From Clostridia bacterium (GTDB lineage Bacteria; Bacillota; Clostridia; Oscillospirales; Acutalibacteraceae): 59,235 bases of DNA. Of the stretch, positions 1 through 9,102 are shown piece by piece; the first letter of the stretch is position 1, and each line of letters begins with the position of its first letter. The notes beneath the pieces were generated by a model that did not search any database, was not told the DNA's origin, and worked only from the letters and a program-made list of their open reading frames with translations. Location of the stretch: positions 1 to 59,235 of the forward strand of contig JAKSQK010000009.1 in the NCBI GenBank assembly GCA_024404145.1, read 5' to 3'. A program made the position numbers and the translations under genes.

Positions 1-41
1 AAGGTTCGTTTCGCTCCCCGCTTTTTGCAGGGCGCCCGATT

Positions 42-70
42 ATAATACCACAACCATCTACCGTTGTCAA
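42..70 (-). promoter_or_regulatory. strong sigma-A type promoter firing out of the window
   Basis: On the minus strand TTGACA (70-65) is followed after exactly 17 bp by TATTAT (47-42). It points left, away from the DMT transporter, so it drives a gene or RNA outside the window. The bases just inside position 40 are GC-rich (GCGCCC, AGCGGGGAGCG) and could be a structured leader. Confidence 0.65.
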
Positions 71-145
71 CACTTTTTTTCATTTTTTTCAAACTTTTTT
101 CCGTTTTAGACATTTTTGTCAAAAACCCTTTATAAAAGTGCAAAA

Positions 146-176
146 GCGGGTACGCAAACAATACTTGCGCACCCGC
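146..176 (-). terminator. terminator after the DMT transporter
   Basis: A 12-position stem (GCGGGT..CGCAA with TTGCG..ACCCGC, one A/C mismatch) with a 7-nt loop lies just downstream of the transporter stop codon. T runs occur on both sides (TTTT on minus, TTTTTT on plus), so it may work in both directions. Confidence 0.6.
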
Positions 177-188
177 CGTTTTTTAATG

Positions 189-1151
189 TTATGCTTCGGA
201 TAAACCTTCGCTTATTCCAAGCAAAATTATTCCGAATATTACAAGCCCTACGAGAAGGTATTGTATAGGTTTCAGTTTTTCTTTCAAAACCGTTGCCGAA
301 AGAACAACCGTTACGATACAGTATGAAGCTATCATAGGCGCCGCAAGAACGGGGTTTGCCGCCATGGCATAAACATAAAATATCTGACCCGCTTCTTCAA
401 ATAACGCCGCCGTACCTTTTGTTTTAATTTCGCTTACAGCAAATGGATTATAAAATTTTCTTGTCTTAAACGCCAAAAAGAGATAAGACAGCACTCCCGC
501 AAAAGCAAATGTAAACCCATAAATTATCAGAACATCAATTTCGCCAAGGCCCAGTCCCGTTTTCTCATCGAGAATAATTCCGTCGGCCGCTGTTCCGAGA
601 GTATCAAACAGGCAGTAGGAAATAGGGAAGATAAGCGCCAAAGCGCCCATGCGGCGCCCCCCGTTTACGGGGCTTTCGGTTTTTTCGGTGTTCTTTTTTT
701 CCGCTACGGCAAGAGCTATTACGCCGAAAACTATCGCCGCCGTACCGAAAATATCAAGCAGGGAAAATTCATCTCTTATGCTTCTTATTTTTCCGCTGAT
801 AAGGAAAAAGATAATCACACTTCCCGATGCCAAAGCGCCCGACGCATTTTGAACGGGGGATATTATGGACATCTCCAAATATCTTATGCCGGCATACCCG
901 ACTATCATTGAAACAATATAGCCGAGCGAAGCGGGGGAGTACTTTATTGCATTTTGTATCAGCGTCGAAAATGTATATGTTTTTGCGGAAAAAATCAACA
1001 AACAGCCCGAGGCAAGACCCATTACGAGCCCGACCCATACCGCAATGCGAAGATGCGAGTATCTGTCGGTTTCGTCGGTTGATTTTTTATAAAATAAATC
1101 TGCGAAGCCCCAACCAAGCATAGCCGCCAGAGCAAATATAAACCAAGACAT
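189..1151 (-). CDS. EamA/DMT-superfamily membrane transporter
   Basis: A 320-residue polytopic protein with about ten hydrophobic segments, arranged as two EamA-like halves split by a hydrophilic stretch near residues 150-165. The start WFIFALAAMLGWGFADLFYK and the C-terminal 'TVVLSATVLKEKLKPIQYLLVGLVIFG' region are typical of drug/metabolite transporter family proteins. It sits in the inner membrane and probably exchanges a small metabolite; the substrate cannot be read from sequence. It begins 9 bp after the parB stop and is probably read through from parAB. A hairpin terminator follows. Confidence 0.8.
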   Translation of the reverse strand: MSWFIFALAAMLGWGFADLFYKKSTDETDRYSHLRIAVWVGLVMGLASGCLLIFSAKTYTFSTLIQNAIKYSPASLGYIVSMIVGYAGIRYLEMSIISPVQNASGALASGSVIIFFLISGKIRSIRDEFSLLDIFGTAAIVFGVIALAVAEKKNTEKTESPVNGGRRMGALALIFPISYCLFDTLGTAADGIILDEKTGLGLGEIDVLIIYGFTFAFAGVLSYLFLAFKTRKFYNPFAVSEIKTKGTAALFEEAGQIFYVYAMAANPVLAAPMIASYCIVTVVLSATVLKEKLKPIQYLLVGLVIFGIILLGISEGLSEA

Positions 1152-1160
1152 CGTTACCCC

Positions 1161-2000
1161 TTATTTTGTTAAGTTTTTCACAATTTCGTCAAGTTCCTCT
1201 TTGCTGAAAAACGGAAGTGTTATAGTTCCGCCGTTTTTTCCGCTTGGCTTTACGACAACTTTTCTTCCGAGTTCTTCTTTAAGGGCGATTTCAACTTCCT
1301 TAAAATATGTATCCTTTGGAGTTGCGGTGCGCTTTTTTGATTTTGCGGATATTTTTCCTGCCGCTTCGATTTCTCTTACCGAGCCGCCGTTTACCGCAAG
1401 TTCGTAAGCGCTTTCCCGTTGTTGCTTGTCCTCTATCGCAAGAAGCGCCCTCGCATGGCCTGCGGTTATGAGCCCTTTTCTCAGCGCCTCTAATTCCTTT
1501 TCGCCAAGACTCAAAAGGCGAAGGGAGTTCGTTACGGCGCTTCTGGATTTTCCGACACTGTTTGCAACCTCTTCCTGCGTTAAACCGTAGGTGTCGATAA
1601 GCGCTTTATATCCGAGCGCCTCTTCAACGGAATTAAGGTTTTCTCTTTGGAGGTTTTCTATTAAGGCAAGTTCCATAACCGCCTCGCCCTCAACATCTTT
1701 TATAACGACCGGCACTTCATAAAGGTCGGCTTGGCGACAAGCCCTCCATCTGCGCTCACCGGCTATGATACTGTAAGTTCCGTTGGCGTTGGGCTTTACA
1801 ACTATCGGTTGAATAAGACCGTGCTTTGCTATGCTATCGGCAAGTTCGTTTATCGACTGCTCATCAAAATCCTTTCTCGGCTGTTCCTTATTCGGCTCGA
1901 TATCAGTAAGTTTTACCGTTACAACTCTTTCGTTTTCGGTTGAATTTTCCGAGAAGAGGGAATCAAGACCTCTTCCGAGTCCGCCTTTTTTTACTGCCAT
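1161..2000 (-). CDS. parB: chromosome-partitioning protein ParB (Spo0J)
   Basis: A 279-residue ParB. The N-terminal CTP-binding domain has the GERRWRA motif at residues 81-87, and a helix-turn-helix near residues 138-162 (TQEEVANSVGKSRSAVTNSL) recognises parS. The C-terminal segment would dimerise. ParB loads on parS, slides as a CTP clamp and organises the origin for segregation with ParA. It lies 1 bp after parA, so the two are co-transcribed. Two parS-like sites lie upstream at 2839 and 3302. Length and motif order are normal for the family. Confidence 0.95.
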   Translation of the reverse strand: MAVKKGGLGRGLDSLFSENSTENERVVTVKLTDIEPNKEQPRKDFDEQSINELADSIAKHGLIQPIVVKPNANGTYSIIAGERRWRACRQADLYEVPVVIKDVEGEAVMELALIENLQRENLNSVEEALGYKALIDTYGLTQEEVANSVGKSRSAVTNSLRLLSLGEKELEALRKGLITAGHARALLAIEDKQQRESAYELAVNGGSVREIEAAGKISAKSKKRTATPKDTYFKEVEIALKEELGRKVVVKPSGKNGGTITLPFFSKEELDEIVKNLTK

Positions 2001-2001
2001 A

Positions 2002-2772
2002 TCATATTCTCCTGTTTCTCTTTAAGAATTCTTTTGCCAATGCATTATATGCATCGGCGCCCTTTGACCTTTTATCATAATATTGAATAGGTTGTCCGTA
2101 ACTCGGCGCCTCGGATAGGCGAACGGCACGGGGAATAGCGGTCTTAAACAATTTATTGGCAAAATATTTCTTTATTTCGTTAACGACCTGCGATGTAAGG
2201 TTAAGTCTTGCATCATACATAGTTAAAACTATTCCTTCAATTTCTATGGTTGGGTTATAAAGCCGTTTTACCTGCCTTACCGATGCCATAAGTTGCGATA
2301 AACCTTCAAGTGCAAAGTATTCGCACTGAATGGGGACCAAAACCGTATCACTCGCATTGAGGGCATTTATGGTTATAAGCCCCAAAGAGGGAGGACAGTC
2401 GATAAATATGTAGTCATACTGTTCTCTGACGGGGGAAAGCGCCGTTTTAAGTTGCGCTTCTCTATGCTCGATGTTTATAAGGTCAACCTCCGCCGCCGCA
2501 AGGTCAATAGAGGCAGGAACGATATCAACATTCTTAAAGCCCGTTTTTATTATCGTCTGTGAAACTTTCGCCTCGCCGATAAAAAGTTCGTAACTCGAAA
2601 AGGCAACATCTTTTTTGTTTATTCCGTATCCGCTTGTTGAATTGCCCTGCGGGTCGGCATCGACAAGCAAAACCTTTTTGCCGAGCATTCCTATTCCCGA
2701 AACAAGATTTACGGCGGTTGTTGTCTTTCCAACTCCGCCTTTCTGATTTACAACAGAAATTATCTTTCCCAA
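2002..2772 (-). CDS. parA: chromosome-partitioning ATPase ParA (Soj)
   Basis: A 256-residue deviant-Walker ATPase. KGGVGKTT at residues 11-18 carries both the signature and P-loop lysines; 'VLLVDADPQGN' and 'YIFIDCPPSLG' are the switch regions. It binds nucleoid DNA as an ATP dimer and is stimulated by ParB, moving the origin and, in Bacillus, modulating DnaA. First gene of the parA-parB pair. A variant parS lies 67 bp upstream of its start, so ParB may bind over the promoter region. Confidence 0.95.
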   Translation of the reverse strand: MGKIISVVNQKGGVGKTTTAVNLVSGIGMLGKKVLLVDADPQGNSTSGYGINKKDVAFSSYELFIGEAKVSQTIIKTGFKNVDIVPASIDLAAAEVDLINIEHREAQLKTALSPVREQYDYIFIDCPPSLGLITINALNASDTVLVPIQCEYFALEGLSQLMASVRQVKRLYNPTIEIEGIVLTMYDARLNLTSQVVNEIKKYFANKLFKTAIPRAVRLSEAPSYGQPIQYYDKRSKGADAYNALAKEFLKRNRRI

Positions 2773-2838
2773 GATTTTCGCTCCTTTATATATGTAATAC
2801 TATTATATATTATATTATACAATATTGTATAATGCAGA

Positions 2839-2854
2839 TGTTTCACATGAAACA
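2839..2854. promoter_or_regulatory. parS-like site (one base from the palindrome)
   Basis: TGTTTCACATGAAACA differs by one base from the Bacillus-type parS palindrome TGTTTCACGTGAAACA. It lies just upstream of parA, where ParB binding would be expected. Confidence 0.85.
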
Positions 2855-2897
2855 TTACATAAAGATTATAACAAAAACCGCTCAAAATGTAAATAAA

Positions 2898-2930
2898 AAA
2901 ATAGAGCCGCCGTTTTTGGCGGTTCTATTT
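2898..2930 (-). terminator. terminator overlapping the end of spoVAE
   Basis: The inverted repeat AATAGA.CCGCC / GGCGG.TCTATT with a short T-rich loop includes the spoVAE TAG stop. On the minus strand it runs into a T tract, so it should end the spoVAE transcript before parA. Confidence 0.7.
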
Positions 2931-3284
2931 GTCGTCTGACTTAAAAACAAGAGAAGCGAGATACCCGAAGAATATTGCGGCGGCAATACCTGCCGATGTC
3001 GCCGTAAGACCTCCGGTCAGAGCGCCGATTAAACCGTTTTCGTCGACTGCTTTTTGAACTCCTTTTGCAAGGGCATATCCGAAACCGGTCAGCGGAACGG
3101 TGGCACCCGCACCGGCAAAGCGAACTATCGGCTCGTAAACACCTATTGCCGTAAGCAAAACCCCCGAAACTACATACGCCACAAGTATTCTTGCGGGAGT
3201 AAGTTTTGTATAATCTATAAGTATTTGTCCGATAAGACACAAAAGACCGCCAACGGCAAACGCACCGAGAAAATCAAGCAACAT
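2925..3284 (-). CDS. spoVAE: stage V sporulation protein AE (SpoVAE)
   Basis: A 119-residue membrane protein with four hydrophobic segments. It closely follows the SpoVAE pattern: 'GLLCLIGQILIDYTKLTPA', 'FAGAGATVPLTGFG', 'GGLTATSAGIAAAIFFGYLASLVFK'. SpoVAE is part of the SpoVA channel that moves dipicolinic acid into the forespore and out at germination. It stands alone here, without spoVAC or spoVAD, and is framed by two parS sites. The gene implies an endospore-forming ancestry. Confidence 0.88.
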   Translation of the reverse strand: MLLDFLGAFAVGGLLCLIGQILIDYTKLTPARILVAYVVSGVLLTAIGVYEPIVRFAGAGATVPLTGFGYALAKGVQKAVDENGLIGALTGGLTATSAGIAAAIFFGYLASLVFKSDDK

Positions 3285-3301
3285 AAAATCTTTCCTTTCA
3301 A

Positions 3302-3317
3302 TGTTTCACGTGAAACA
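3302..3317. promoter_or_regulatory. parS site (perfect palindrome)
   Basis: TGTTTCACGTGAAACA is a perfect match to the Bacillus/Clostridia parS consensus. It lies 17 bp upstream of the spoVAE start and about 0.5 kb from parA, and is the most probable primary ParB loading site in the window. Confidence 0.95.
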
Positions 3318-3347
3318 TCGAAGTTATTATCTGCTTTATTTTCCGTT

Positions 3348-4616
3348 TTATTCCTTATTGTTCTTGATTTTATCCCAATATTCCTTAAATGCCTGTTCGT
3401 TTTTGTTGTCGCCGTATTCGTAATAGGTTTTGTTTTTTATATTGTCGGGCAGGTACTGTTGTTTAACATAGTGATTTTTATAACTATGAGGATAAAGATA
3501 GTTTTGTCCCTTAACTTCGGCTTCGTCGCCGTCAAAATGCTTGTTTTGAAGTTGTCTCGGTATGGCACCGAAACTTCCGCCGTTGACATCTCCGAGCGCC
3601 ATATCAATAGCCACTACGCCGGAGTTGGATTTAGGCGCATTTGCAACAAGAATAACGGCATCAGCAAGGGGTATTCTGGCTTCGGGAATCCCTACCGCAT
3701 TTGCTATATCAACCGCAGCTTTAACTATCGGTATTATTTGAGGGTATGCAAGTCCTACATCTTCACAGGCGCAAACCATAAGACGCCGACAAGCGCTCGG
3801 CAAATCACCTGCCGCTAAAAGTCGGGCAAGATAGTGAAGTGCCGCATTTGCATCAGAGCCACGCATCGACTTTTGATATGCCGAAACAATATCGTAGTGT
3901 TCATCGCCCTCTCGGTCGTATCTTACCGAATTGCCCTCGAGGATTTGTTCAAGGATATCTTCGGTTATGTTTTCGGTTTTTGCGGATTTTGAGAGCATTA
4001 TGCCGAGTTCCAGCATATTAAGCGCTTTTCTGACATCGCCGGACGCCGCTCTTGCAATTTTAAGCGCCTCTTTATCGTCTATCGAAAATTCGGTTTTTTC
4101 TTCTTCGGAAACTATTTTTGCCGCCCTTTTAATTACCGGAACTATATCTTGCGGTGTTAAAGATTTGAATTCGAAAACACTTGAACGGCTTAAAATAGCA
4201 TTGTAAACATAAAAAAACGGGTTTTCGGTTGTCGATGCAACGAGGGTAATGTCGCCGTTTTCGATAAACGAGAGCAAAATTTGCTGTTGCTTTTTATTAA
4301 AATACTGAATTTCATCAAGATACAGCAGTATTCCGTTTGCGGCATCTATCGTTCCGATTTTTGCAACTATGTCCTTTATATCGGCGGTTGAAGCGGTAGT
4401 TGCGTTGAGATAACAGAGTTTTTTACCTGCTTTTTGGGCGATAATTCTTGCAACGGTTGTTTTTCCGACTCCCGATGGCCCGTAAAATATCAAGTTGGGG
4501 GTTTCGCCCGATTCGATTATTCTTCTTAAAACTTTGCCTTCGCCTAAAAGGTCTTTCTGACCTGCTACTTCATCAATTTCGGTCGGTCTTACTCTGTCGG
4601 CAAGTGGAGTATTCAT
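3348..4616 (-). CDS. rarA: replication-associated recombination ATPase RarA (MgsA)
   Basis: A 422-residue AAA+ clamp-loader-like ATPase. Walker A is GPSGVGKTT at residues 46-54, Walker B is LYLDEIQYFNKKQQ at residues 99-110, and 'ILSRSSVFEF' carries the sensor 1 region. The C-terminal half has the MgsA tetramerisation signature ('SYKNHYVKQQYLPD'). The family acts at stalled replication forks with SSB. DEIQ replaces the more common DEIH of Walker B. It is divergent from the SpoVB-like gene across a 55-bp gap, which must hold both promoters. Confidence 0.93.
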   Translation of the reverse strand: MNTPLADRVRPTEIDEVAGQKDLLGEGKVLRRIIESGETPNLIFYGPSGVGKTTVARIIAQKAGKKLCYLNATTASTADIKDIVAKIGTIDAANGILLYLDEIQYFNKKQQQILLSFIENGDITLVASTTENPFFYVYNAILSRSSVFEFKSLTPQDIVPVIKRAAKIVSEEEKTEFSIDDKEALKIARAASGDVRKALNMLELGIMLSKSAKTENITEDILEQILEGNSVRYDREGDEHYDIVSAYQKSMRGSDANAALHYLARLLAAGDLPSACRRLMVCACEDVGLAYPQIIPIVKAAVDIANAVGIPEARIPLADAVILVANAPKSNSGVVAIDMALGDVNGGSFGAIPRQLQNKHFDGDEAEVKGQNYLYPHSYKNHYVKQQYLPDNIKNKTYYEYGDNKNEQAFKEYWDKIKNNKE

Positions 4617-4671
4617 AATTTTTCCTCATCTCATAAGTATTTATATCAAAGTTATAACATAAAATGTAACG

Positions 4672-6195
4672 GTGATATGCTTGAAAAAAACAATTTTTAT
4701 TAAAAACGCAGCGATTTTAACCGTTTCGGGACTTGTTTTGCGGTTTTTCGGCGTAATTTTTAAGGTTTGGCTCGCCTCTAACATCGGAAGCGAGGGAATA
4801 GGGCTTTATCAAGTTATATTTTCGGTTTTTGTTTTTGCAAGTACCTTTGCAACAAGCGGTATTTCGACCGCAATAACCCGTCTTTGCGCCGAAGAACTTT
4901 CTTCCTCAAAAGGCGGAAATGTCAGAAAAATAGTTAAAAAAGGGGTAGTTTGCACCCTCGTTATTGCCTTCGTAAGTGTTATTGTTCTGCTTTTCGGCGC
5001 AGATTTTATTGCAAAAAACATAGTTTTCGATAAAAGAGCCGTATTATCAATTAAAGTTATGGCAATTTCTCTCCCGTTTATGGGTTTATGCTCATGTTTT
5101 AGAGGATATTTTATAGCGCAAAGGAAAGCAACTCCGCCCTCTCTTTCGCAAATTTTTGAGCAAATCATACGAATTGCCGTTGTCTTTATTGCCGTAAATG
5201 CAACAAAGAGTAAAGGGCTTTATTTTTGTTGCGCCGCTATTTTTTTGGGCGATGCAGTCGCCGAAATACTATCCTGTGTTTTTCTATATATAGTATATAT
5301 ATTTAGTGTTTGCAAAAACAAAACACTATATATAGAAAACGAAGCAACCGATGATATTTACAAAAAAATAAAAGAAATTGCTTTTCCGATAACGCTCGGA
5401 AGATATCTGAACTCGGCGCTTCGAACTTGCGAAAATGTTCTTGTTCCGAAATTTCTTAATTTTTACAAATCGGCAAAGCAGAGCGCTCTTTCACAATTTG
5501 GAATGATAAAAGGAATGGCTTTGCCTTTGCTTTTCTTTCCGTCGGCTCTGCTCAATATCCTTTCAACTCTTTTAATTCCCGAACTGTCCGAAGCAAAAGC
5601 AAAAGGGCAAAAATATGTTGTTGGGGGAATTGTCGGCAGGTTTATTTCGGTTACGGCAGTCGCCTCATATATTTTTTCGGCAATTTTTCTCGTTTTGGGA
5701 GAAAAAATCGGTTTTCTGATATATAAAAGCGCCGAAGTCGGCTTTCTGATAAAAATACTGTCGCCGATAGTTCCGCTTATGTATATCGACAGTATCTGCG
5801 ACGGAATGCTTAAAGGTCTCGGTCAGCAAAAATTCACTTTTTTTACAAGTGTCAGCGACTCTGCCGTCAGAATTTTGCTCGTTATTCTCGTTTTGCCGAA
5901 ATTCGGTCTTATGGGATTCATCGCAATTATGTATTTTTCAAATCTCTATACCGGCATATTAAACCTAAAAAAGGTCATTTTTACAAGCGAGGCGAGGTTT
6001 GACCTATACAAAACAGTGGTTTTGCCCTTGATTTCAGCGTTTTGCATAACTCTTTTGGTGGATTCGGCGGTAAAAGCGCTTTTCTATCCGCCTATATCGG
6101 TTTACATAATACTCGTTTCTTCGGTTTCAGTTGCCCTATATCTTATATTTATAACAAAGTTTGCCGATATAAATGTATCGGAGCTTATAGGTTAA
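4672..6195 (+). CDS. SpoVB-like MOP-superfamily lipid flippase
   Basis: A 507-residue integral membrane protein with about 14 hydrophobic segments. Its N-terminus (KNAAILTVSGLVLRFFGVIFKVWLA) is typical of SpoVB/MurJ-like polysaccharide-precursor flippases. SpoVB relatives act in spore cortex peptidoglycan synthesis; other members move teichoic or capsule precursors, so the exact cargo is uncertain. The listed GTG start (4672) gives MICLKK; a TTG at 4681 gives a shorter LKKT start and is equally possible because no clear Shine-Dalgarno is seen. Its 3' end overlaps the convergent iron-sulfur gene by 11 bp. Confidence 0.82.
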   Translation: MICLKKTIFIKNAAILTVSGLVLRFFGVIFKVWLASNIGSEGIGLYQVIFSVFVFASTFATSGISTAITRLCAEELSSSKGGNVRKIVKKGVVCTLVIAFVSVIVLLFGADFIAKNIVFDKRAVLSIKVMAISLPFMGLCSCFRGYFIAQRKATPPSLSQIFEQIIRIAVVFIAVNATKSKGLYFCCAAIFLGDAVAEILSCVFLYIVYIFSVCKNKTLYIENEATDDIYKKIKEIAFPITLGRYLNSALRTCENVLVPKFLNFYKSAKQSALSQFGMIKGMALPLLFFPSALLNILSTLLIPELSEAKAKGQKYVVGGIVGRFISVTAVASYIFSAIFLVLGEKIGFLIYKSAEVGFLIKILSPIVPLMYIDSICDGMLKGLGQQKFTFFTSVSDSAVRILLVILVLPKFGLMGFIAIMYFSNLYTGILNLKKVIFTSEARFDLYKTVVLPLISAFCITLLVDSAVKALFYPPISVYIILVSSVSVALYLIFITKFADINVSELIG

Positions 6196-6955
6196 AGTTT
6201 CTTTTAATAACCTTTTCGCCCCGCCAAGCAAATGCACGGTTTTCTATATCATCGTTTATTTCGTATTTATCTTTATACCCCTGCAAAAATTCGGGTATAT
6301 ATGTTTTTTCCTTTCCCTCGTTGAGCGGACAAACTTCCGAACATATATCGCAGCCCCAAATAACCCCTGATTTTTTAATTGCGGATATTTCAGCATCGCT
6401 TAGTTCTCCTTTTTTCTGAGTAACAAAGGAAAGGCATTCGTTTTTTTCGGTTTTAGGACATACGGTTTTGCATTTTTCACAATGCAAACATTCGCTGAAA
6501 TTATTTTTGCATTCTATTTCGAGGTCGGTAACTATTTCGCCTATAAAGACAAAACTTCCGTATTTTTCGTTTATTAAAAGTCCGTTGTCGCCCTTAACTC
6601 CAAGTCCGGAAACACAGGCGGCATAAACTTCGGGGATAGGGGAGTTATCGGAAAACCAACTAAACTCATACTCCGGAAACTCTTTTTTAAGGTTTATTGT
6701 TGCCGATGACAGGTATTTTGATAAAACGATATGGTAATCGGGCACCGCCGCATATCTGCTTATATTTTTTGGCTTTTCTTCTTTTACTTTATAAGGAAAA
6801 ATGCAGGTTATAACGGTTTTTGCGTTTTTTGGTATGCGCATTTTTGCCCGACAGTCAATTAAATATGGCAAAAGCGGTAAAAAGGCGCAAAAAGATGCGT
6901 CCTTTATACCGCTTTTTTTCATTATATCAAGAATTGTTTGTTTCTTCGTTTCCAT
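6185..6955 (-). CDS. QueG-like double [4Fe-4S] ferredoxin-type protein
   Basis: A 256-residue protein related to epoxyqueuosine reductase QueG. Two cysteine clusters near residues 155-215, CLHCEKCKTVCP and CDICSEVCP, would bind two [4Fe-4S] clusters. It is much shorter than typical QueG (about 350-390) and lacks the C-terminal HEAT-like part, so it may be a QueG relative with another reductive role. Its start overlaps the end of tadA by 29 bp, suggesting translational coupling with a tRNA-modification gene and fitting a link to tRNA wobble chemistry (inference). Confidence 0.7.
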   Translation of the reverse strand: METKKQTILDIMKKSGIKDASFCAFLPLLPYLIDCRAKMRIPKNAKTVITCIFPYKVKEEKPKNISRYAAVPDYHIVLSKYLSSATINLKKEFPEYEFSWFSDNSPIPEVYAACVSGLGVKGDNGLLINEKYGSFVFIGEIVTDLEIECKNNFSECLHCEKCKTVCPKTEKNECLSFVTQKKGELSDAEISAIKKSGVIWGCDICSEVCPLNEGKEKTYIPEFLQGYKDKYEINDDIENRAFAWRGEKVIKRNFNL

Positions 6956-7397
6956 TGTTTCTCACCGAACCGAAAAAATCTTTTAATAATTTTTGGCAGC
7001 GCTCTTCCATAATCCCTCCGAAAATCTCGGGCTTATCGGATTTTAGGCATTGTTTTGCGGAAATAACACTGTCGGCGAAGCCCTTAAAGGTATCATAAGC
7101 GCCGAAAACAAGCGTATCTAACCTCGCATTTATAATGGCGCCCATACACATAATGCAGGGTTCGAGCGTTACATACATCTCGCAACCGTCAAGCCGCCAG
7201 GTGCCAAGCGCTTTACAAGCATTGTTTATCGCTTCTATCTCGGCATGGGATAAAGCGTTTTTCTTTTCTTCTCTCTGATTTTTGCCAAAGGCGATAATTT
7301 TGTTGTCCTTAACAATTACCGCACCTACCGGAATTTCGCCGTTTTCACCCGCTTGTTCTGCAAGTTTTAGGGCTTCGAGCATAAATTTACTTTGCAT
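6927..7397 (-). CDS. tadA: tRNA-specific adenosine deaminase TadA
   Basis: A 156-residue cytidine-deaminase-fold enzyme. The zinc site is complete: HAE at residues 51-53 (His ligand and catalytic Glu) and PCIMC at 80-84 (two Cys ligands). TadA converts A34 of tRNA-Arg(ACG) to inosine. It lies immediately downstream of the membrane-protein gene (1 bp gap) and overlaps the QueG-like gene, so the four genes from the CPBP protease to the iron-sulfur gene may be one transcript. Confidence 0.93.
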   Translation of the reverse strand: MQSKFMLEALKLAEQAGENGEIPVGAVIVKDNKIIAFGKNQREEKKNALSHAEIEAINNACKALGTWRLDGCEMYVTLEPCIMCMGAIINARLDTLVFGAYDTFKGFADSVISAKQCLKSDKPEIFGGIMEERCQKLLKDFFGSVRNNGNEETNNS

Positions 7398-7398
7398 T

Positions 7399-8028
7399 TT
7401 ACAAAATGTATTCTTTTTTTCTGTCGTCGCCGATATAAATTGAATGTTTGCTTATCGAAAAGATAAAAGCAGGAATTAACAGCGGGATAATAATTGAAAA
7501 GAAAATCAAAACGACTGCATTGTTTTTTGAGAAAATGCAGTATATTTTCCAAGCGCAAACAAGTTTGATTATATGGTAAATTGTTTTTGTAAATACTGAA
7601 ATAAGCATTAAAGCCGCAGGGAAAATGATGTTCTTTACATTTTCCGCCGCAATTTGAGTATTATTAAGCAGCGCATCATCGGCGGCAAATAAGATATCAA
7701 CCGATACGGCAAGTCCCCAAACAAAAGAAACAACAAAAGAGGTTGCCGAGATAATCTGCAAAACGGTCAACGACTTTGCATACTTCGTTTTATCTCGCTT
7801 TTTGTTTATTCCGGCAAGTCTTCCGAAAGCAAAGGAGCTGAAAAACGGAATGAAGGCATACCAGGAATTATAAAATCTTGCCGTTCTTGACATATTGTAA
7901 ATACCTATTGTCCGCAATGCGTAAAGCAAAACAGAAAAAGCCATAAGAACTACCGCTATTAAAGAACAGGATACAACAAGAACCTTAACGGATTCAGGAT
8001 TTAAGCCGATAGATGATAGTGAATACAT
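7399..8028 (-). CDS. membrane protein of unknown function
   Basis: I do not recognise this family. The product is about 209 residues with five or six hydrophobic segments and few charged loops ('SRTARFYNSWYAFIPFFSSFAFGRLAGI' is the most distinctive region). The frame is open from 8049, but GGGAGG lies seven bases before the ATG at 8028, so MYSLSS is the preferred start. It overlaps or abuts both neighbours: the CPBP gene ends at 8046 and tadA follows after 1 bp. Confidence 0.65.
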   Translation of the reverse strand: MYSLSSIGLNPESVKVLVVSCSLIAVVLMAFSVLLYALRTIGIYNMSRTARFYNSWYAFIPFFSSFAFGRLAGINKKRDKTKYAKSLTVLQIISATSFVVSFVWGLAVSVDILFAADDALLNNTQIAAENVKNIIFPAALMLISVFTKTIYHIIKLVCAWKIYCIFSKNNAVVLIFFSIIIPLLIPAFIFSISKHSIYIGDDRKKEYIL

Positions 8029-8045
8029 ATTTTTACCTCCCGAGT

Positions 8046-9071
8046 TCAAACAAAAAATTTTAATGCTTCATAAAAGAAAAGAGCAATAGCTATGATTATG
8101 ATAGGGGAAGTGAAAAAGGTTTTATATTTTCCTTTTTCGGAGATTTCTTCGGTTTTTCGGTTAAGCGAAATTGCTTCCTTCGAAAAACGGTTTTCAACAG
8201 TCTTTAACGAGGGAATCAGTATAAAAAGAGCAACAAGTATTATAATCGCATAAAAGACATTTATCGCCTCGGAAGAAAAATACCGATTTGAATAACTTAA
8301 AAGGTTTGAAATAAAGTTGTTTGAGAAATGAATGAGAATGGGAATCCAAAGGGTTTCGGTTTTTATTCTTACAAGGCCCAAAATAATGCCGACCAAAAAC
8401 GCAAAAGGCATCTGCTCAAAATTGCCATGCATTATACCAAACAGAAATGCCGTTGTAAAAAGTGCAAAACTCTCGCCAAACGGAAGCAAAATTCCCATGG
8501 CGATACCTCGAAAAGCAAGTTCTTCAACAAGCGCCGGAATTATGCAAGAAGCAATAATAGTAAGCAAAAATCCGAATATTCCAGTAGGGTCGGTGCCATA
8601 ATCAACGCTGTATTCAAAGCCCAGCGATTCGAAAAAGCTTCCGGCATAACTTACGGCGACATCTGAAAAAAAGCAAAAGGACAACCCTAAAAAATAATAG
8701 GGAACTGCGCTTTTGGCCTTCGGTCTTTTAAGCGGTACCGTTTCGGAAACGGTTTTTCCCGAAAATTTAAGAGAAAGAATGAACGGGCAGGTAAACATAA
8801 AAACCGAAAGGAAAATTTGAACGAGTTGCAAAACGGCGGGGCGGTTTACAAATAATATTGCCTCTTTTGGCGAAACGCCCGAAAAAGACGCCGCAAAAAG
8901 ATAAACATCGCCCCAAAAATATGCAACCAAAAAACATAAAATATACGGGATTCCGATTATTAAGGCATTTTTCCTTATTTTCGTTTTTATGTTTTTCTCC
9001 TTTATCATTTTTTCGAAATCATATTCGAAAACGGGAGTGTCCGAAAAAGGCGCATTATTATCCTCTATCAC
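8046..9071 (-). CDS. CPBP-family intramembrane metalloprotease
   Basis: A 341-residue polytopic protein. It carries the CPBP (Abi/CAAX protease) signature: EELAFRG at residues 183-189, a second-motif histidine in FGIMHGN near 215, and HFSNN near 248-252. These supply the conserved glutamates and histidines of intramembrane endopeptidases. Members process prenylated or membrane peptides or immunity substrates; no partner is apparent here. The long soluble N-terminus (about 30 residues) and polar C-terminal loop are ordinary. It is 31 bp from gyrA in the same direction. Confidence 0.85.
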   Translation of the reverse strand: MIEDNNAPFSDTPVFEYDFEKMIKEKNIKTKIRKNALIIGIPYILCFLVAYFWGDVYLFAASFSGVSPKEAILFVNRPAVLQLVQIFLSVFMFTCPFILSLKFSGKTVSETVPLKRPKAKSAVPYYFLGLSFCFFSDVAVSYAGSFFESLGFEYSVDYGTDPTGIFGFLLTIIASCIIPALVEELAFRGIAMGILLPFGESFALFTTAFLFGIMHGNFEQMPFAFLVGIILGLVRIKTETLWIPILIHFSNNFISNLLSYSNRYFSSEAINVFYAIIILVALFILIPSLKTVENRFSKEAISLNRKTEEISEKGKYKTFFTSPIIIIAIALFFYEALKFFV

Positions 9072-9102
9072 GGTTTGTTACCTGCTCCTTTCTTTTGTAA
9101 AA

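Noticed and set aside
3054..3818. A 254-codon plus-strand open frame across spoVAE and rarA
   Set aside because: It runs antisense to two well-supported genes, has no family features and no ribosome site; it is a shadow frame.
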